From: Thinopyrum elongatum
Lineage: Eukaryota > Streptophyta > Magnoliopsida > Poales > Poaceae
Reading direction: 5' to 3'
DNA: 64,000 bases
Assembly: GCA_011799875.1 (NCBI GenBank)
Contig: CM022299.1
Location: 209,442,070-209,506,069, forward strand
Numbering within the stretch: the stretch's first letter is position 1; each line of letters starts with the position of its first letter. Shown in pieces: positions 12,606 to 23,203 of the stretch. The notes below the pieces were generated by a model, which had not been told where the DNA came from, did no database searches, and saw only the letters and a program-made list of their open reading frames with translations. Made by a program: the position numbers and the translations under genes.

Positions 12606-13206
12606 GAGGGTCGCCGAGGGGTCGAGGGTCGCCGAGTGGTCGAGGGGTCAAGGATCGAGGGGAAAAGGAGTCGAGGGTCTAGGGGTCGAGGATTGAGGTG
12701 TCGAGGGTCTAGGGGAAAAGGGGTCGAGGAGTCGAGGATCGAGGGGAAAATGAGTCGAGGGTCTAGGGGTCGAGGATCGAGGTGTCAAGGGGTCGAGGGT
12801 CGAGGGGAAAAGGGGTCGAGGGGTCGAGGGTCACCGAGGGGTCGAGGGGTCGAGGATTTGCCATCCCAACCACGACACCCCGACCCCCTGACCCTGACAC
12901 CCCGACCCGACACGACACCCCGACCCTGCCTCGACACCCCGACACCGCGACCCCGACACAGCACCCCGACCCCAACACGGCACCCTCGACCCCGACACAG
13001 CACCCCGACACGATACCACCGACACCCCGACCCCCGACACGACACCCCGAGACCCCGACACGACACCCCGAGACCCCAACACGGCACCCCTGACCCCGAC
13101 ACCCCGACCCCGACACGACACCCCAACCCCGCCTTGACACCCTGACACCGCGCCCCTGACACAGCACCCCGACCCCGACACGGCACCCCGACCCCGACAC
13201 AGCACC
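12606..13206. repeat. G-rich array followed by complementary C-rich array inside the CACTA element
   Basis: 12606-12856 consists of degenerate GGGGTCGA-type units with AAAAGG interruptions. 12866-13206 consists of CCCCGACAC-type units. The two halves are roughly complementary, so the strand bias flips near 12860. Because the units rarely form stops, long spurious ORFs run through all frames on both strands; none is called as a gene. Confidence 0.85.
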
Positions 13207-13302
13207 TCGTGGTAAGTTTCTCCTGCATATTAGCCAAATCATGCACGTAATGTTCGTTTCATTACTAACTAATATGACTGACTCGTGAAAACAAAATGTG
13301 CA

Positions 13303-13575
13303 GTCCGTGTGCGAGAAAAACGGTCAGACCCCTCCGCCGATGCCCTAGATTGGTATAGCGGACACGGTGAGTTTCATTTGAATGGTCATTAGTTACTAGT
13401 ATTCACATTTCAGTTGCATCATGCTAACGAGACATTGCAAATGATCTTTGGTGCAGCATGCCTCTCGACAAGCATCGACCGATCCTTCTCCGTCTCGCAC
13501 TGGCGCAACCCCGACCGGTCCTTCTCCGTCTGGCACTGGCGCAAACCTGACCGGTCCTTCAACTCTGTGATGATG
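13303..13575 (+). pseudogene. Two short spliced-looking exons inside the CACTA element
   Basis: Candidate exons are 13303-13367 and 13456-13575. The first is preceded by an acceptor TGTGCAG and followed by a donor GTGAGT; the second is preceded by TTGGTGCAG and followed by GTAAGT. An upstream donor GTAAGT at 13212 and a downstream acceptor ATTTGCAG ending at 14491 would extend the chain to an exon at 14492. The two exons read through in one frame across the junction without a stop; the second holds a duplicated motif DRSFSV-HWR-PDRSF. I do not recognise the protein. It may be the decayed second gene of the CACTA element or a captured host fragment. Confidence 0.4.
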
Positions 13576-13639
13576 GTAAGTTTTCCCAAGTGTTTTCTTA
13601 ACAAATGCATACTTAGCTTAAGAAATGACCTACTTAGCT

Positions 13640-14320
13640 CCAAAATGACCTATACTTAGCTTATTTTCCTCAAAAATGACATAATAACCTTACTTAGCTC
13701 CAAAATGACATATTTTACCTAGGATAGCTATAAAATGACCTATACTTAGCATTTTTTCCTCCAAAATGACTTGATATGCGTAGTTAGCTAAAAATGGCAT
13801 AACTACCTAGGATAGCTCAATAATGATCTATACTTAGCTTAGCTAGTTCATTTATGACATAATTTAGCTCACTTGGGTAAAAATGGCAGAAACCTAGGTT
13901 AGCTCCAAAATGACCTATACTTAGCTTATTTTCCTCGAAAATGACATAATAACCTTACTAGCTCCAAACTGATATACTTTACCTAGGATAGCTATAAAAT
14001 GACCTATACTTATCATTTTTTCCTCCAAAATGACAAAATATGCTTAGTTAGTCAAAAATGGCATAACTACCTAGGTTAGCTAAAAAATGACCTATACATA
14101 GCTTCTTCAGTTCATTTATGACATACTTAGCATACTTAGGTAAAAAATGGCATGATAACCTTGGTTTAGCTCCAAAATGACATAGACTTAGCTTATTTTC
14201 CTCCAAAATGACAAAATAACCTTACTAAGCTCCAAAATGATCTATTTACCTAGCTTAGCTCTAAAATGACCTACACTTAGCATTTTTACCTAGCTTAGCT
14301 AAAAAATGGCATTTTTACCT
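13640..14320. repeat. Tandem-repeat field, about 266-bp higher-order unit
   Basis: Built from 30-40 base monomers such as CCAAAATGACCTATACTTAGC. The sequence CAAAATGAC...CTTAGCTTATTTTCCTC recurs at 13641, 13906 and 14173, a spacing of 265-267 bases, giving about 2.6 copies of a higher-order unit. It would lie in the intron between the candidate CACTA exons. Confidence 0.75.
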
Positions 14321-14325
14321 ACCTT

Positions 14326-14470
14326 AGTTAGAAGAAGAAGAAGAAGATAAAGAAGAGGAGAGGATAAAAAGAAAGAGGAGAAAAAGAAAGAGAAGAAAAA
14401 TTCTTCTTCTTCTTCTTCTTCTTCTTTTTTTTTTCTTCTTCTTCTAGCTAGTCTTCTTCTTCTTCTAACT
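14326..14470. repeat. GAA/TTC simple-repeat hairpin
   Basis: A run of GAAGAAGAA and purine-only sequence (14326-14399) is followed by TTCTTCTTC pyrimidine-only sequence (14400-14470), so the two halves can pair or form triplex DNA. Confidence 0.7.
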
Positions 14471-14585
14471 TTCTTCTTTCCCAATTTGCAGATTTGCTTT
14501 AGATGAGGAGCTTGCGTTCATGGAGTCTACTCTTCTCCTTGTGCTTCTTTTTGTTTTGATTTTGTACGATGAACTTTGTTGGAGG

Positions 14586-14697
14586 AAACTTGTTGTTGGA
14601 TATGTGTTGGAAACTTGTTGTTGGATATGTGTTGTTGTAAACTTGTTGTTGGATATGTGTTGTTGCAAACTTGTTGTTGGATATGTGTTGGTATGCT
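14586..14697 (+). repeat. Four tandem copies of a 25-28 bp unit
   Basis: AAACTTGTTGTTGGATATG starts at 14586, 14611, 14639 and 14667, followed by a short TATATA run (14703-14735). Confidence 0.8.
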
Positions 14698-14789
14698 TGT
14701 GTATATATATCTTCAAATGTGTATATATATATATATCTGTGAAATTGAATGAATTTAAGAAAAAACAGAAAAAACAGGGGCTATATAGG

Positions 14790-15300
14790 CTCTTTGCCGT
14801 CTGCTGGCAGACGGCAAAGCTGCCACATGGCAGCTACCTGTGCAACCTGGGGGCAATGGGCTGGCCTATATGGTTGCTTTGCCGTCTGCTGGCAGACGGC
14901 AAAGACCTTTGCATCTTTGCCGTCTGCCAGCGGACGGCATAGCAGGACATGTGTCAGCTACCTGGGGCACCTGGGGGCTGGCCTATTTGGGCACTTTGCC
15001 GTCTGCTGGCAGATGACAAAGATGCAAAGGTCTTTGCCGTCTGCCAGCGGACGGCAAAGCACGCCGTTAACCCCTTAACGGACCTAAGCTGGCATGTGTG
15101 CCGTCCATGCCCTTTGCCGTCCACTAGCAGACGGTAAAGGCCTTTGCATCTTTGCCGCCCGCCAGTAGACGGCAAAGAGCCCTTTGCCGTAGTCTTTTCA
15201 GCCGGATGTGTTGCCGTCTGCTAGCTGACGGCAAAGGCCTTTGCCGTCCGCCAGGCATGCCTTTGCCGTCAGCCATGGCAGACGGCAAAGTTCCTGATTC
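14790..15300. repeat. CACTA right subterminal hairpin repeats
   Basis: Eight or so units of CTTTGCCGTCTGC...GCAGACGGCAAAG, equivalent to the left-end array and running up to the terminal GATTCCTGTAGTG. Confidence 0.85.
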
Positions 15301-16966
15301 CTGTAGTGCTAGAATTGTATTGATCAGAAACTTAAATACATGTGTGAATACATAAACTACACCGTGTCCCTAGTAAGCCTCTACTAGACTAGCTCGTTGA
15401 TCAAAGATGGTTAAAGTTTCCTAACCATGGACATGATTTGTCATTTGATAACGGGACCACATCATTAGGTGAATGATGTGATGGACGAGACCCAACCGTA
15501 AGCTTAGCAACAGATTGTATCGCTTAGTTATTTGCTACAGCTTTCTTCATGTCAAGTATCTATTCCTTAGACCATGAGATCGTGCAACTCCCTGTCACCG
15601 GAGGAATACTTAGTGTGTATCCAAATGTCACTTCATAACTGGGCGATCATAAAGGTGCTCTACAGGTATCTCCGAAGGTGTTTGTTGGGTTGGCACGGAT
15701 CGAGACTGGGATTTGTCGCTCTGTGTGGCGGAGAGATATCTCCGGGCCCCTTCGGTAATACAACATCACAAGAAGATTGCAAGCATGTGACTAATGAGTT
15801 TAGTCATGGGATCTTGTATTACGGAATGAGTAAAGAGACTTGCCGATAACGAGATTGAACTAGGTATGGAGATACCGACGATCGAATCTCGGGCAAGTAA
15901 CATATCACCGGACAAAGGGAATTGCATACGGGATTGACTGAATCCTTGACATCGTGGTTCAACCGATAAAGATATTCGTTGAATATGTAGGAATCAATAT
16001 GGGTATCCAGGTCCCGCTATTGGTTATTGACCGGAGAGGAGTCTCGGTCATGTCTGCATGTTCCCGAACCCGTAGGGTCGCACACTTAACGTTCGGTAGT
16101 GCTAGGGTATTATTGAGATATTAATAGTGGAAAGTCTGAAGGTTGTTCGGAGTCTCGGATGGGATCTGGGACGTCACGAGGAGCTCCGAAATGGTCTGGA
16201 GGTAAACATTCATATATTGAAAGTTGTTGTCAGGGTTCCGGAAAATGTTCGTGTTTTTTTGGTATTGTACCAGGAAGGTTCTAGAAGGTTCTGGAGTGGG
16301 GCCACCTGCATGGTGGGACCCACATGAATGTGGGTAGTGGGGAAAGGCCCCACACCCTTGGTCTAGGCACACCAAGACCCCCCCTTAAAAGGAATAGTAT
16401 CATATCTCGAAGGGATAATATTAGGATCCTTAAAAAGGGGGATAGCGATCAGTGGGGAAGGAAAGGAGGGATTTCCTTCCTCCCCCCTTGACCAACGACC
16501 CTAGGGCTTGGAGGGCAATTCATAAGCCCCCTCCATGCCTATATAATGTTGGGGAGGCGTTGGGGGCAGCCAACCCTTCCGCACTTGCCCCGTCTCCCTT
16601 CTGTTACTCCTCCTCCATGTTCTGTCAGCGCTTGGCGAAGCCCTGCCAGAATTCCACTGCCATCACCACCACCATGCTGTCATGTTGGTTCAGATCTCAT
16701 CTGCCTCCTCTCACTCGCTTGCTGGATCAAGAAGGAGAGGACGCAGCCGAGCCGTACGTGTGCTAATCTCGAAGGTGCCATCTGTTCGGCACTAGATCAG
16801 ATTGGATCGTGAAGAGTATGACTACATCAACCGTGTTACGATGCTAACGCTTTCGATCTACAAGGGTATGTAGACACACTCCTTTCTTGTTGCTATACAT
16901 CTCCTATATTAGATCTCGGGTGTTCGTAGGATTTTTTTTGGATTTTCATGCTTCGTTCCCCATCAG

Positions 16967-16978
16967 TGGCATCAGAGC
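16967..16978 (+). promoter_or_regulatory. Angela primer-binding site
   Basis: TGGCATCAGAGC one base after the LTR end, complementary to the 3' end of initiator-Met tRNA as in Copia elements. It is a priming site and not a tRNA gene. Confidence 0.85.
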
Positions 16979-18228
16979 TAGGTCTATGCGTAGATGTATA
17001 TGCACGAGAAGAACACAACGTTGTCGTGGGTGTTGATGTTCAGATTGCTTACTTCCCTTGTCTTATTTGGATTCAGCATATTGTGGGATGTAGCAGCTCT
17101 GACCAACCTTACATGTCCACACACATGAGACCAGTTCCACTGTTTGACATGCAACTTGTATTGCATAAAAGTGGCTTTGCGGGTGTCTGTCTCTCCTACT
17201 TTAGTTGAATCTGATTTGACGAGGTTGGTCCTTGTAGAAGGTTAAAAGGCAAATTGTGTATCACCGTTGTGGTTTTGCGTAGATAGGAACGGTTCTTATA
17301 GTTTGCCCTAGCAGCCACGTAAAAATTGCAACAACAAAGTAGAGGACGTCTAACTTGTTTTTGCAGGGTATGACCAAAACATGATGTGATATATGTTGAT
17401 GTATGAGATGATCATGTTTTGTAATAGGTTCACGACTTGCATGTCGATGAGTACGACAACCGGCAGGAGCCATAGGGTTGTCCTCAATTTATTGTATGAC
17501 CTGCGTGTCAATCATTAAACGCCATGTAATTGCTTTACTTTATCGCTATGCGTTAGCAACAGTTGTAGAAGCAATAGTTGGCGAGATAACCATGTGACGA
17601 CACGATGAAGGAGATCATGGTGTCATGCTGGTGACAATGGAGATCATGCCGGTGCTTTGGAGATGGAGATCAAAAGCACACGATGGTAATGGCCATATCA
17701 TGTCACATATATTGATTGCATGTGATGGTCATCTTTGAATTTTATGCATCTTATCTTGCTTAGGATGACGGTAGCATTATATGATGATCCCTTCACTAAA
17801 TTTCAAGATGAAAGTGTTCTCCCTAAGTATGCACCATTGTAAAAGTTCGTCGTTTTGAAGCACCACGTGATGATCGGGTGTGATAGACTCTACGTTCGCA
17901 TACAACGGGTGTAAGCCAGTTTTACACATGCGGAATACTTGAGTTAAACTTGACGGGCCTAGCATGTACAGATATGGCCTCGGAACACAGAGGATCGAAA
18001 GGTCGAACATGAGTCATATAGTAGATATAATCAACATGGAGATGTTCACCGTTGATGACCACCCCATCTCACGTGATGATCAGACATGGGTTGGTTGATA
18101 TGGATCGTGTAAACATTTAGACAACTTGAGGGATGTTGATTTAAGTGGGAGTTCACTCGTAATTTGATTAACTGAACCCATTAACATGAACATAGTCTAA
18201 AGTCTTTGCAAATTTATGTTGTCGTTCA

Positions 18229-18468
18229 ATGGCTCGCGCTGTAGCTCCCCTGATTTTTAATGTGTTCCTAGAGAAAGAAAAGTTGAAAGATGATGGACGC
18301 AACATGCGGACTGGGTCCATAATTTGAGGATTGTCCTCACGACTGCACAGAAGGCTTATGTCCTTGATGCATCGCTAGGTGAACCACTCGCTCCCAAAAA
18401 TCTGGACGATATGAACATCTGGCAGACTAGAAGTGATGACTACATGATAGTTCAATGCGCCATTGTCA
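18229..18468 (+). pseudogene. Angela gag, first 80 codons, frameshifted and truncated
   Basis: Starts at the ATG at 18229, preceded by the normal Angela leader. The opening frame (MARAVAPLIFNVFLEKEKLK...) runs to about 18305, then a single-base loss moves the reading into another frame, in which the typical BARE1 gag text continues (DASLGEPLAPKN...WQTRSDDYM). At about 18468 the similarity stops and foreign LTR-like DNA follows. The gag protein would form the particle shell; this copy is dead. Confidence 0.75.
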
Positions 18469-21040
18469 GGGCCGGTTTTCCGGGACATAAAATCCCAGAA
18501 AATGACCCTTGTGTCATCACCAGCCCCAGGATTACTGTTGCTGGTGGACACTTCCTTGATACAGAATTCCAAGCAGTTATAAGAATTTGAGTACAAGACC
18601 ATAAAGGTCCATGGAGTATATCAAGGATGTCTAGTGGTGGATGACGGAAGCGGCTCGTGGATCTCCAACATTGATGGGACTCCATTCCCACAGGAACAGC
18701 TGACCTGGCTAACTTCTACCTCGCGTGGCTACTATCTCCGATTCCTAGGTTGCAGGGTTGTTCATGGTGCTCCTCTCCAAATCATGATCTGGCCAAGACA
18801 ATAGCCAGGGACAAGCATGTGAGTATGTTTGAATGTACTCGCAAACATGATGAACAAAATATATAATAAAAGCAGGCATAGTGCATGCAATTAATTTTAA
18901 ACATATTCAACAATTTATATGACATGGCAAGAGTTGTAATGTAATCATGTAGAGTAATATAATTGCATAGAAAATACAGGTTAGCCATATGATATTAGTA
19001 AAGTATAAGTAATCATATTGTTACCAAAATTTTAAAGTCGGGTTTTAGAAGGTAGAACCATTCCGAAAGAACCCAAGAGAAAAATTTATAAAAGAATGAC
19101 ACAGTTGGGTGTCTTCATGATGCCACGCAATGGGATTTACTCCAAATGAAATGAAAGGCAAGGAAAATTCTAGGCGGTAGAACCGCTTGGTGAATCCCAA
19201 AAGAAAATAATATACGCGCCAGTCGGGTGTCTGGATCGACGCCTCGAAAGGTCTTGAAATTAAATGCCATAGTCGGGTGTCTGAAGCGACACCTCATAAA
19301 GGGATTATAAGAAAATAGAAACACGAGTATTCAGGTGGTAGAACCTTCTCAAAGATGCCCAACATTTCATATAAGAGAAAGGGTTAGTCCATAATAACAT
19401 TAGTGATAATAATCTTCCATCATAAATCATAATCAATTTCTGATTTAGTTTTTTCCCTCTGAAGACCGACACTAAGACCGACACTTGACCCATCCTAGAC
19501 TGTAGTCCTTAACCGCAGACACGGCTATTCGAATAGGTTTTGTAACTCAGCAGAGGTTGTACTCTTTACCCACAAGTAAAGGATTTCTTTAGTCAACATC
19601 GAGACATTGACTAATTCCGATTATGGTCTTTGGGTTGAAAACACACCTAACCAGCACACACCAACTTTGACCCTCCGAGTCAGGAATCACCCAGAACAAT
19701 GGTTAAGTAAAACTCTAAGTGGGAAGGCCTCACGTAACGGCCTCCAATAGCATGAAAATTCAGCTTCGGTCCCAGACCGGCCATTCATGCCCCCGGACCA
19801 AGTGACATGACTACCAGGGCCAATGGTATCGTTCCCTATGGCCTCTTTGTACAGAGTGTGCAAGGAAAGGGGCTAACAACCTATTGAACCATACCCTACT
19901 TGTGGCAGCATGATTCAAGTATGGGGGTTACCGGAACAAGAGTTGATCTACGGTCGACTCAGGAGGTTTAGGATTCCTGCAATGATTAGCACAATATTTT
20001 TCCTTAGTGGTACCCAACAGGGTCACCACCTCGCATGTCCCAACATGCCCTCACTGATCATTCTCGTCACCACAAGGTTTCAGTCTCACGGTCACTTTTT
20101 CTCGTGACAAATTCTTTCCTGCAGATTAGTCTGAACAAGCATATGCATGAGTGGCAGGGTTATCAACCACATGTTTGAGTGTCAACAATTTCTTCAAAAT
20201 AGTCCACACATGTATGAATGACAATATGCAAATTCTATTTGAATTATCATAATCATGATCAAATTATCCTAGCAAACAAACAACCAAACATTCATCATAT
20301 CAGGTGTTCAAGATGCTTGCCTTGAGCATGTAGAAGGGTTGAGTGCGCTCCAAAAGTTTTGCAAATTCTCTTCCCTCCATTTTTCCTATTTTCAAAATAT
20401 TGTAATTACCACATAATTTCAAAATAGTACAAAAAAGTTGTTTGGAAATTTTTGAAATAAATACTAAAATAAACTAGATGAAATTTGAGGAATAACAGAA
20501 AAAGATTCAAGTTGTTTGGAGTTGTCATTTAAAAACTAGAGGCAGTCAAAGTTTAGCCAAATTCTGATTTTTAAATAAAAACATAAAAAGAAAATGTTTT
20601 GGAAAGGAATACGCTTTCCAGAGAGGGAGATGTACTCGCATAAATACATCTTCACTTAACATCGCTGGCGTGGACTATGGGTCGCTGACAGTGGGTCCCG
20701 CTTGACCCACTGGTCAGATTTGACAGGTCCACGTCGGCTTCCTCTCCCGCGGTAGGACACAACGGAGCTCCGGCGCTCCCTGCCAGCGAACGACGATAGC
20801 TCTCGGGAATCTGAACACATGGGGAGGCTCAGGAGGTCGAGGCGAGTCCAGAGAGGTGCGCCATGGTCGCGGGAGTGGACGGAGTAGCCGGCGGCGACGA
20901 CGGGTGAAAGAGGGCTTTTGCCCATGGCGCATCTCCAGGGAAATTGAGGGGTGGGATGGAACTGTGGGGTCAATAGGGATCTTTTGGTGAATATATTGGA
21001 GAGGGGGAGGCTCTGGTGGCTTCGGAATTAACGAGATAGT
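18469..21040 (-). mobile_element. Reversed LTR-like fragment, family not identified
   Basis: About 2.6 kb with no credible ORF over most of its length. It has repeated phrases (GTCGGGTGTCT...GACACC at 19100-19300; TAGAACC with CTT at 19050, 19170 and 19340). Near the right end (20640-21030) it becomes GC-rich and gene-like on the minus strand, including the phrase GTGGGTCCCGCTTGACCCACTGG, the same kind of block that lies in the 4.2 kb solo LTR at 5400-5600. I infer a truncated LTR of a LARD-like element lying in minus orientation. Both edges are breakpoints and show no TG/CA ends. Confidence 0.45.
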
Positions 21041-22415
21041 GGCGGCGGCCGTGATTGCTTGCTTGAGTGACTTGTTATTTAGAATTACCAATGATGTTAG
21101 AGGTGTAGGAAAGCATGCCTCTATGGTTCAAACTCAACTAGAACAAGTTGCCAAATCTCAAAAAGAATTGCTTGATGAAATGAACAATAATATCAATGAT
21201 CATGCTGTCAGAGTAATGACTAGAGGAGGTAGAATGACTCAGGAACCACTTTATCATGAGGGACACCCTAAAAGAATTGAACACGAATCTCAAAGAATTA
21301 ACACGGATGCACCTAGTCCTTCTAAAAAGAAGAAGAAGAAAAATAATAGGACTTTGCATGCCTCTAGTGAACCTGAAGTAGAAAAGCCTCCTGATAATGA
21401 TAATGATGTATCTATTTCTATTGCTGAAACTCAATCTGGTAATGAACACTCACCTACTGATAATGAAAAAGATAACGATGAGGTTCATGAAGACACTCAA
21501 AAAAATAATAAAGAACCAGATAATGATGTTGAAATAGAACCAGTTGTTGATCTTGATAACCCACAACCTAAAAATAAAAGATATGATAAAAGAGACTTTG
21601 TTGCTAGAAAACATGGTAAGGAAAGAGAACCATGGATTCAAAAACCTATGCCCTTTCCACCTAAATCAACTAAGAAGAAGGATGATGAAGAATTTGAACG
21701 CTTTGCTGAAATGATTAGGCCGGTCTTTTTGCGCTCTCATTTAACTGATATCTTAAATATGGCCCCTTACGCAAAGTATGTGAAAGACATCATCACCAAT
21801 AAGAGAAAAATACCTGAAGCTGAAATCTCCACCATGCTTGCTAATTATTCTTTTAAGGATGGTGTACCTAAAAAACTTGGAGATCCGGGAATACCAACTA
21901 TACCTTGCTCCATCAAAAGAAATTATGTGAAAACTGCTTTGTGTGATTTAGGAGCTGGTGTTAGTGTTATGCCTTTTTCTTTATATAAAAGACTTGATTT
22001 GAATAAACTCACACCTACTGAAATATCTTTGCAAATGGCTAACAAATCAACTGCCATACCTATCGGTATTTGTGAGGATGTGCCTGTTGTTGTTGCAAAT
22101 ATTATTATCTTAACTGACTTTGTTATACTTGAGATGCCCGAGGATGATAACATGTCAATTATCCTTGGTAGACCCTTCTTGAATACTGCAGGGGCTGTTA
22201 TTGATTGCAACAAGAGCAAGGTCACTTTTCATATCAATGGTAATGAGCATACGGTGCACTTTCCGAAGAAGCAATTCCAAGTGAATGGTATTAATGTTAT
22301 TGAAAAGTCTCCGACAATCACTATTGGATGTTTTCAACTACCTCTACCTACTGCCAAAAAGAAATATGAAATGCTTATTGTTGGGGATGTGCATATCCCT
22401 GTTGAGGTAACCTAG
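21039..22415 (+). pseudogene. Athila-type gag 3' part plus retropepsin protease (5'-truncated ORF)
   Basis: Open for 458 codons, but the listed start is a GTG at the breakpoint and not a real start; retroelement similarity begins around residue 10. Residues 90-230 are lysine-, aspartate- and asparagine-rich linker. Residues 240-300 lead into the protease. The aspartic protease motif is CDLGAGVSVMP (catalytic Asp at about 303), and the ILGRPFL motif of the second half is at 375-381. The enzyme would cut the gag polyprotein. The ORF ends with TAG at 22413 soon after the protease, with no RT following. No internal stop or frameshift is seen, which is unusual among the coding remnants here. Confidence 0.8.
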
Positions 22416-23203
22416 TGTTTTACGAAAGTTCCTCGGTTCCATGCTAATCGAAAGTGGTTGTTAATAAGACTTGATCAACCTTATTAATGGATCACTTTTG
22501 AGATGTATGAAGTTGATTAATTTAGTAGCCACTACTTTTTGTCCTTACCTCTTATTTTCTATTTTTCTTAGTTAAATGAAATAAAATGCCATGTGTTATC
22601 TGTTTTCTGAATTTCCCGTGCAATAAAAAAATGACCCAAAAATAAAAGTTCTCAGAATGCTCTGAAAATTTGATACGATTTTTTTCTGAATATTTCTGAA
22701 ATTTTGATGCAAATAACATCAGAGGGGGGTGCACCAGGTGGGCACAACCCACCTGGGCGCGCCAGCAGCCCCAGGTGCGCCCTGGTGGGTTGTGGTCCCC
22801 ACATGGGCCCCCCTCACTTATCTCTTTAGCCCATGTCATCACCTACCTCCAGAAAAAATTCACCATTGCTCTCTCCCCCGTGTTCTTGCTCTCAAACCCG
22901 TGGATTTTGGTCTCTTTGCTCTAAGCTCCATTTCCGAAACTGTTTTGGGGGATTGCTACTTGGTATGTGACTCCTCCATTGGTCCAATTACTTTTTGCTT
23001 TAGTGGTTTATATTTTGAATAATTAGCTACTCTTGGTGCTGCTGTAGATGAGCTTGCATGTTGAATTCTTAGAGTTCTAAGTAGTTTGAATGCTTGATAT
23101 GGCCTCTATGCATCCCTATGAGTAGTTGCAATCAATCTTGTGAAGTTTTGTTGAGAAAAATTTTGTGGACTAAAAATTTCAGAATTATGTTCATAGGAAA
23201 AAG
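22416..23203 (+). other. Spacer between the two ORFs with an LTR-like promoter segment
   Basis: Non-coding. The part 22630-22850 resembles the promoter-proximal part of the 3' LTR (compare 26450-26620): both contain AAAATAAAAGTTCTC followed by GAATG, then an AT-rich stretch, then a GC-rich block with GGGCGCGCC and CCTGGTGGGTTGT-type words. After it comes a leader of about 350 bases to the second ORF. This suggests an LTR-derived promoter driving the second ORF. Confidence 0.5.

Larger units (their letters stand above)
10525..15308. mobile_element. Non-autonomous CACTA (En/Spm-type) transposon, 4784 bp
   Basis: Ends are CACTACTGGAATC on the left and GATTCCTGTAGTG on the right, inverted repeats that match at 12 of 13 bases. 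The 3-bp CTA is duplicated at 10522-10524 and 15309-15311, exactly within the Angela LTR. Both ends carry arrays of hairpin units built on CTTTGCCGTCTGC. The interior has no recognisable TNP2-type transposase. It contains a GC-rich block with open frames but no known domain (10830-11340), AT-rich DNA (11345-12600), a G-rich/C-rich repeat (12606-13206), short spliced-looking exons (13303-13575), a tandem-repeat field (13640-14320) and a 3' exon-like piece. It probably depended on a transposase supplied elsewhere. Confidence 0.9.
10441..16965 (+). repeat. Angela 5' LTR, split by the CACTA element
   Basis: Begins TGTTGGAAATATGCCC and ends ...CCCCATCA, followed directly by a primer-binding site. 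LTR sequence is 10441-10524 and 15309-16965; without the insertion and its duplicated CTA it would be about 1.74 kb, the usual length for this family. Confidence 0.88.
10441..18468 (+). mobile_element. Angela/BARE1-type Copia element, 5' part
   Basis: Comprises a 5' LTR (split by a CACTA insertion), a primer-binding site, a long untranslated leader (16979-18228) and the first 240 bases of gag. It stops abruptly at about 18468, where an unrelated reversed LTR-like sequence begins, so protease, integrase, RT and the 3' LTR are absent. It lies within the terminal bases of the Sabrina-type LTR on its left. The leader matches the BARE1/WIS/Angela leader as I remember it. Confidence 0.85.

Noticed and set aside
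12636..13242. Several 100-170 codon ORFs in all frames
   Set aside because: Product of the GGGGTCGA/CCCCGACA array, which seldom contains stops.
16967..16978. tRNA-like sequence next to LTRs (also 28816-28827, 60335-60346)
   Set aside because: These 12-base matches are primer-binding sites; no cloverleaf surrounds them.
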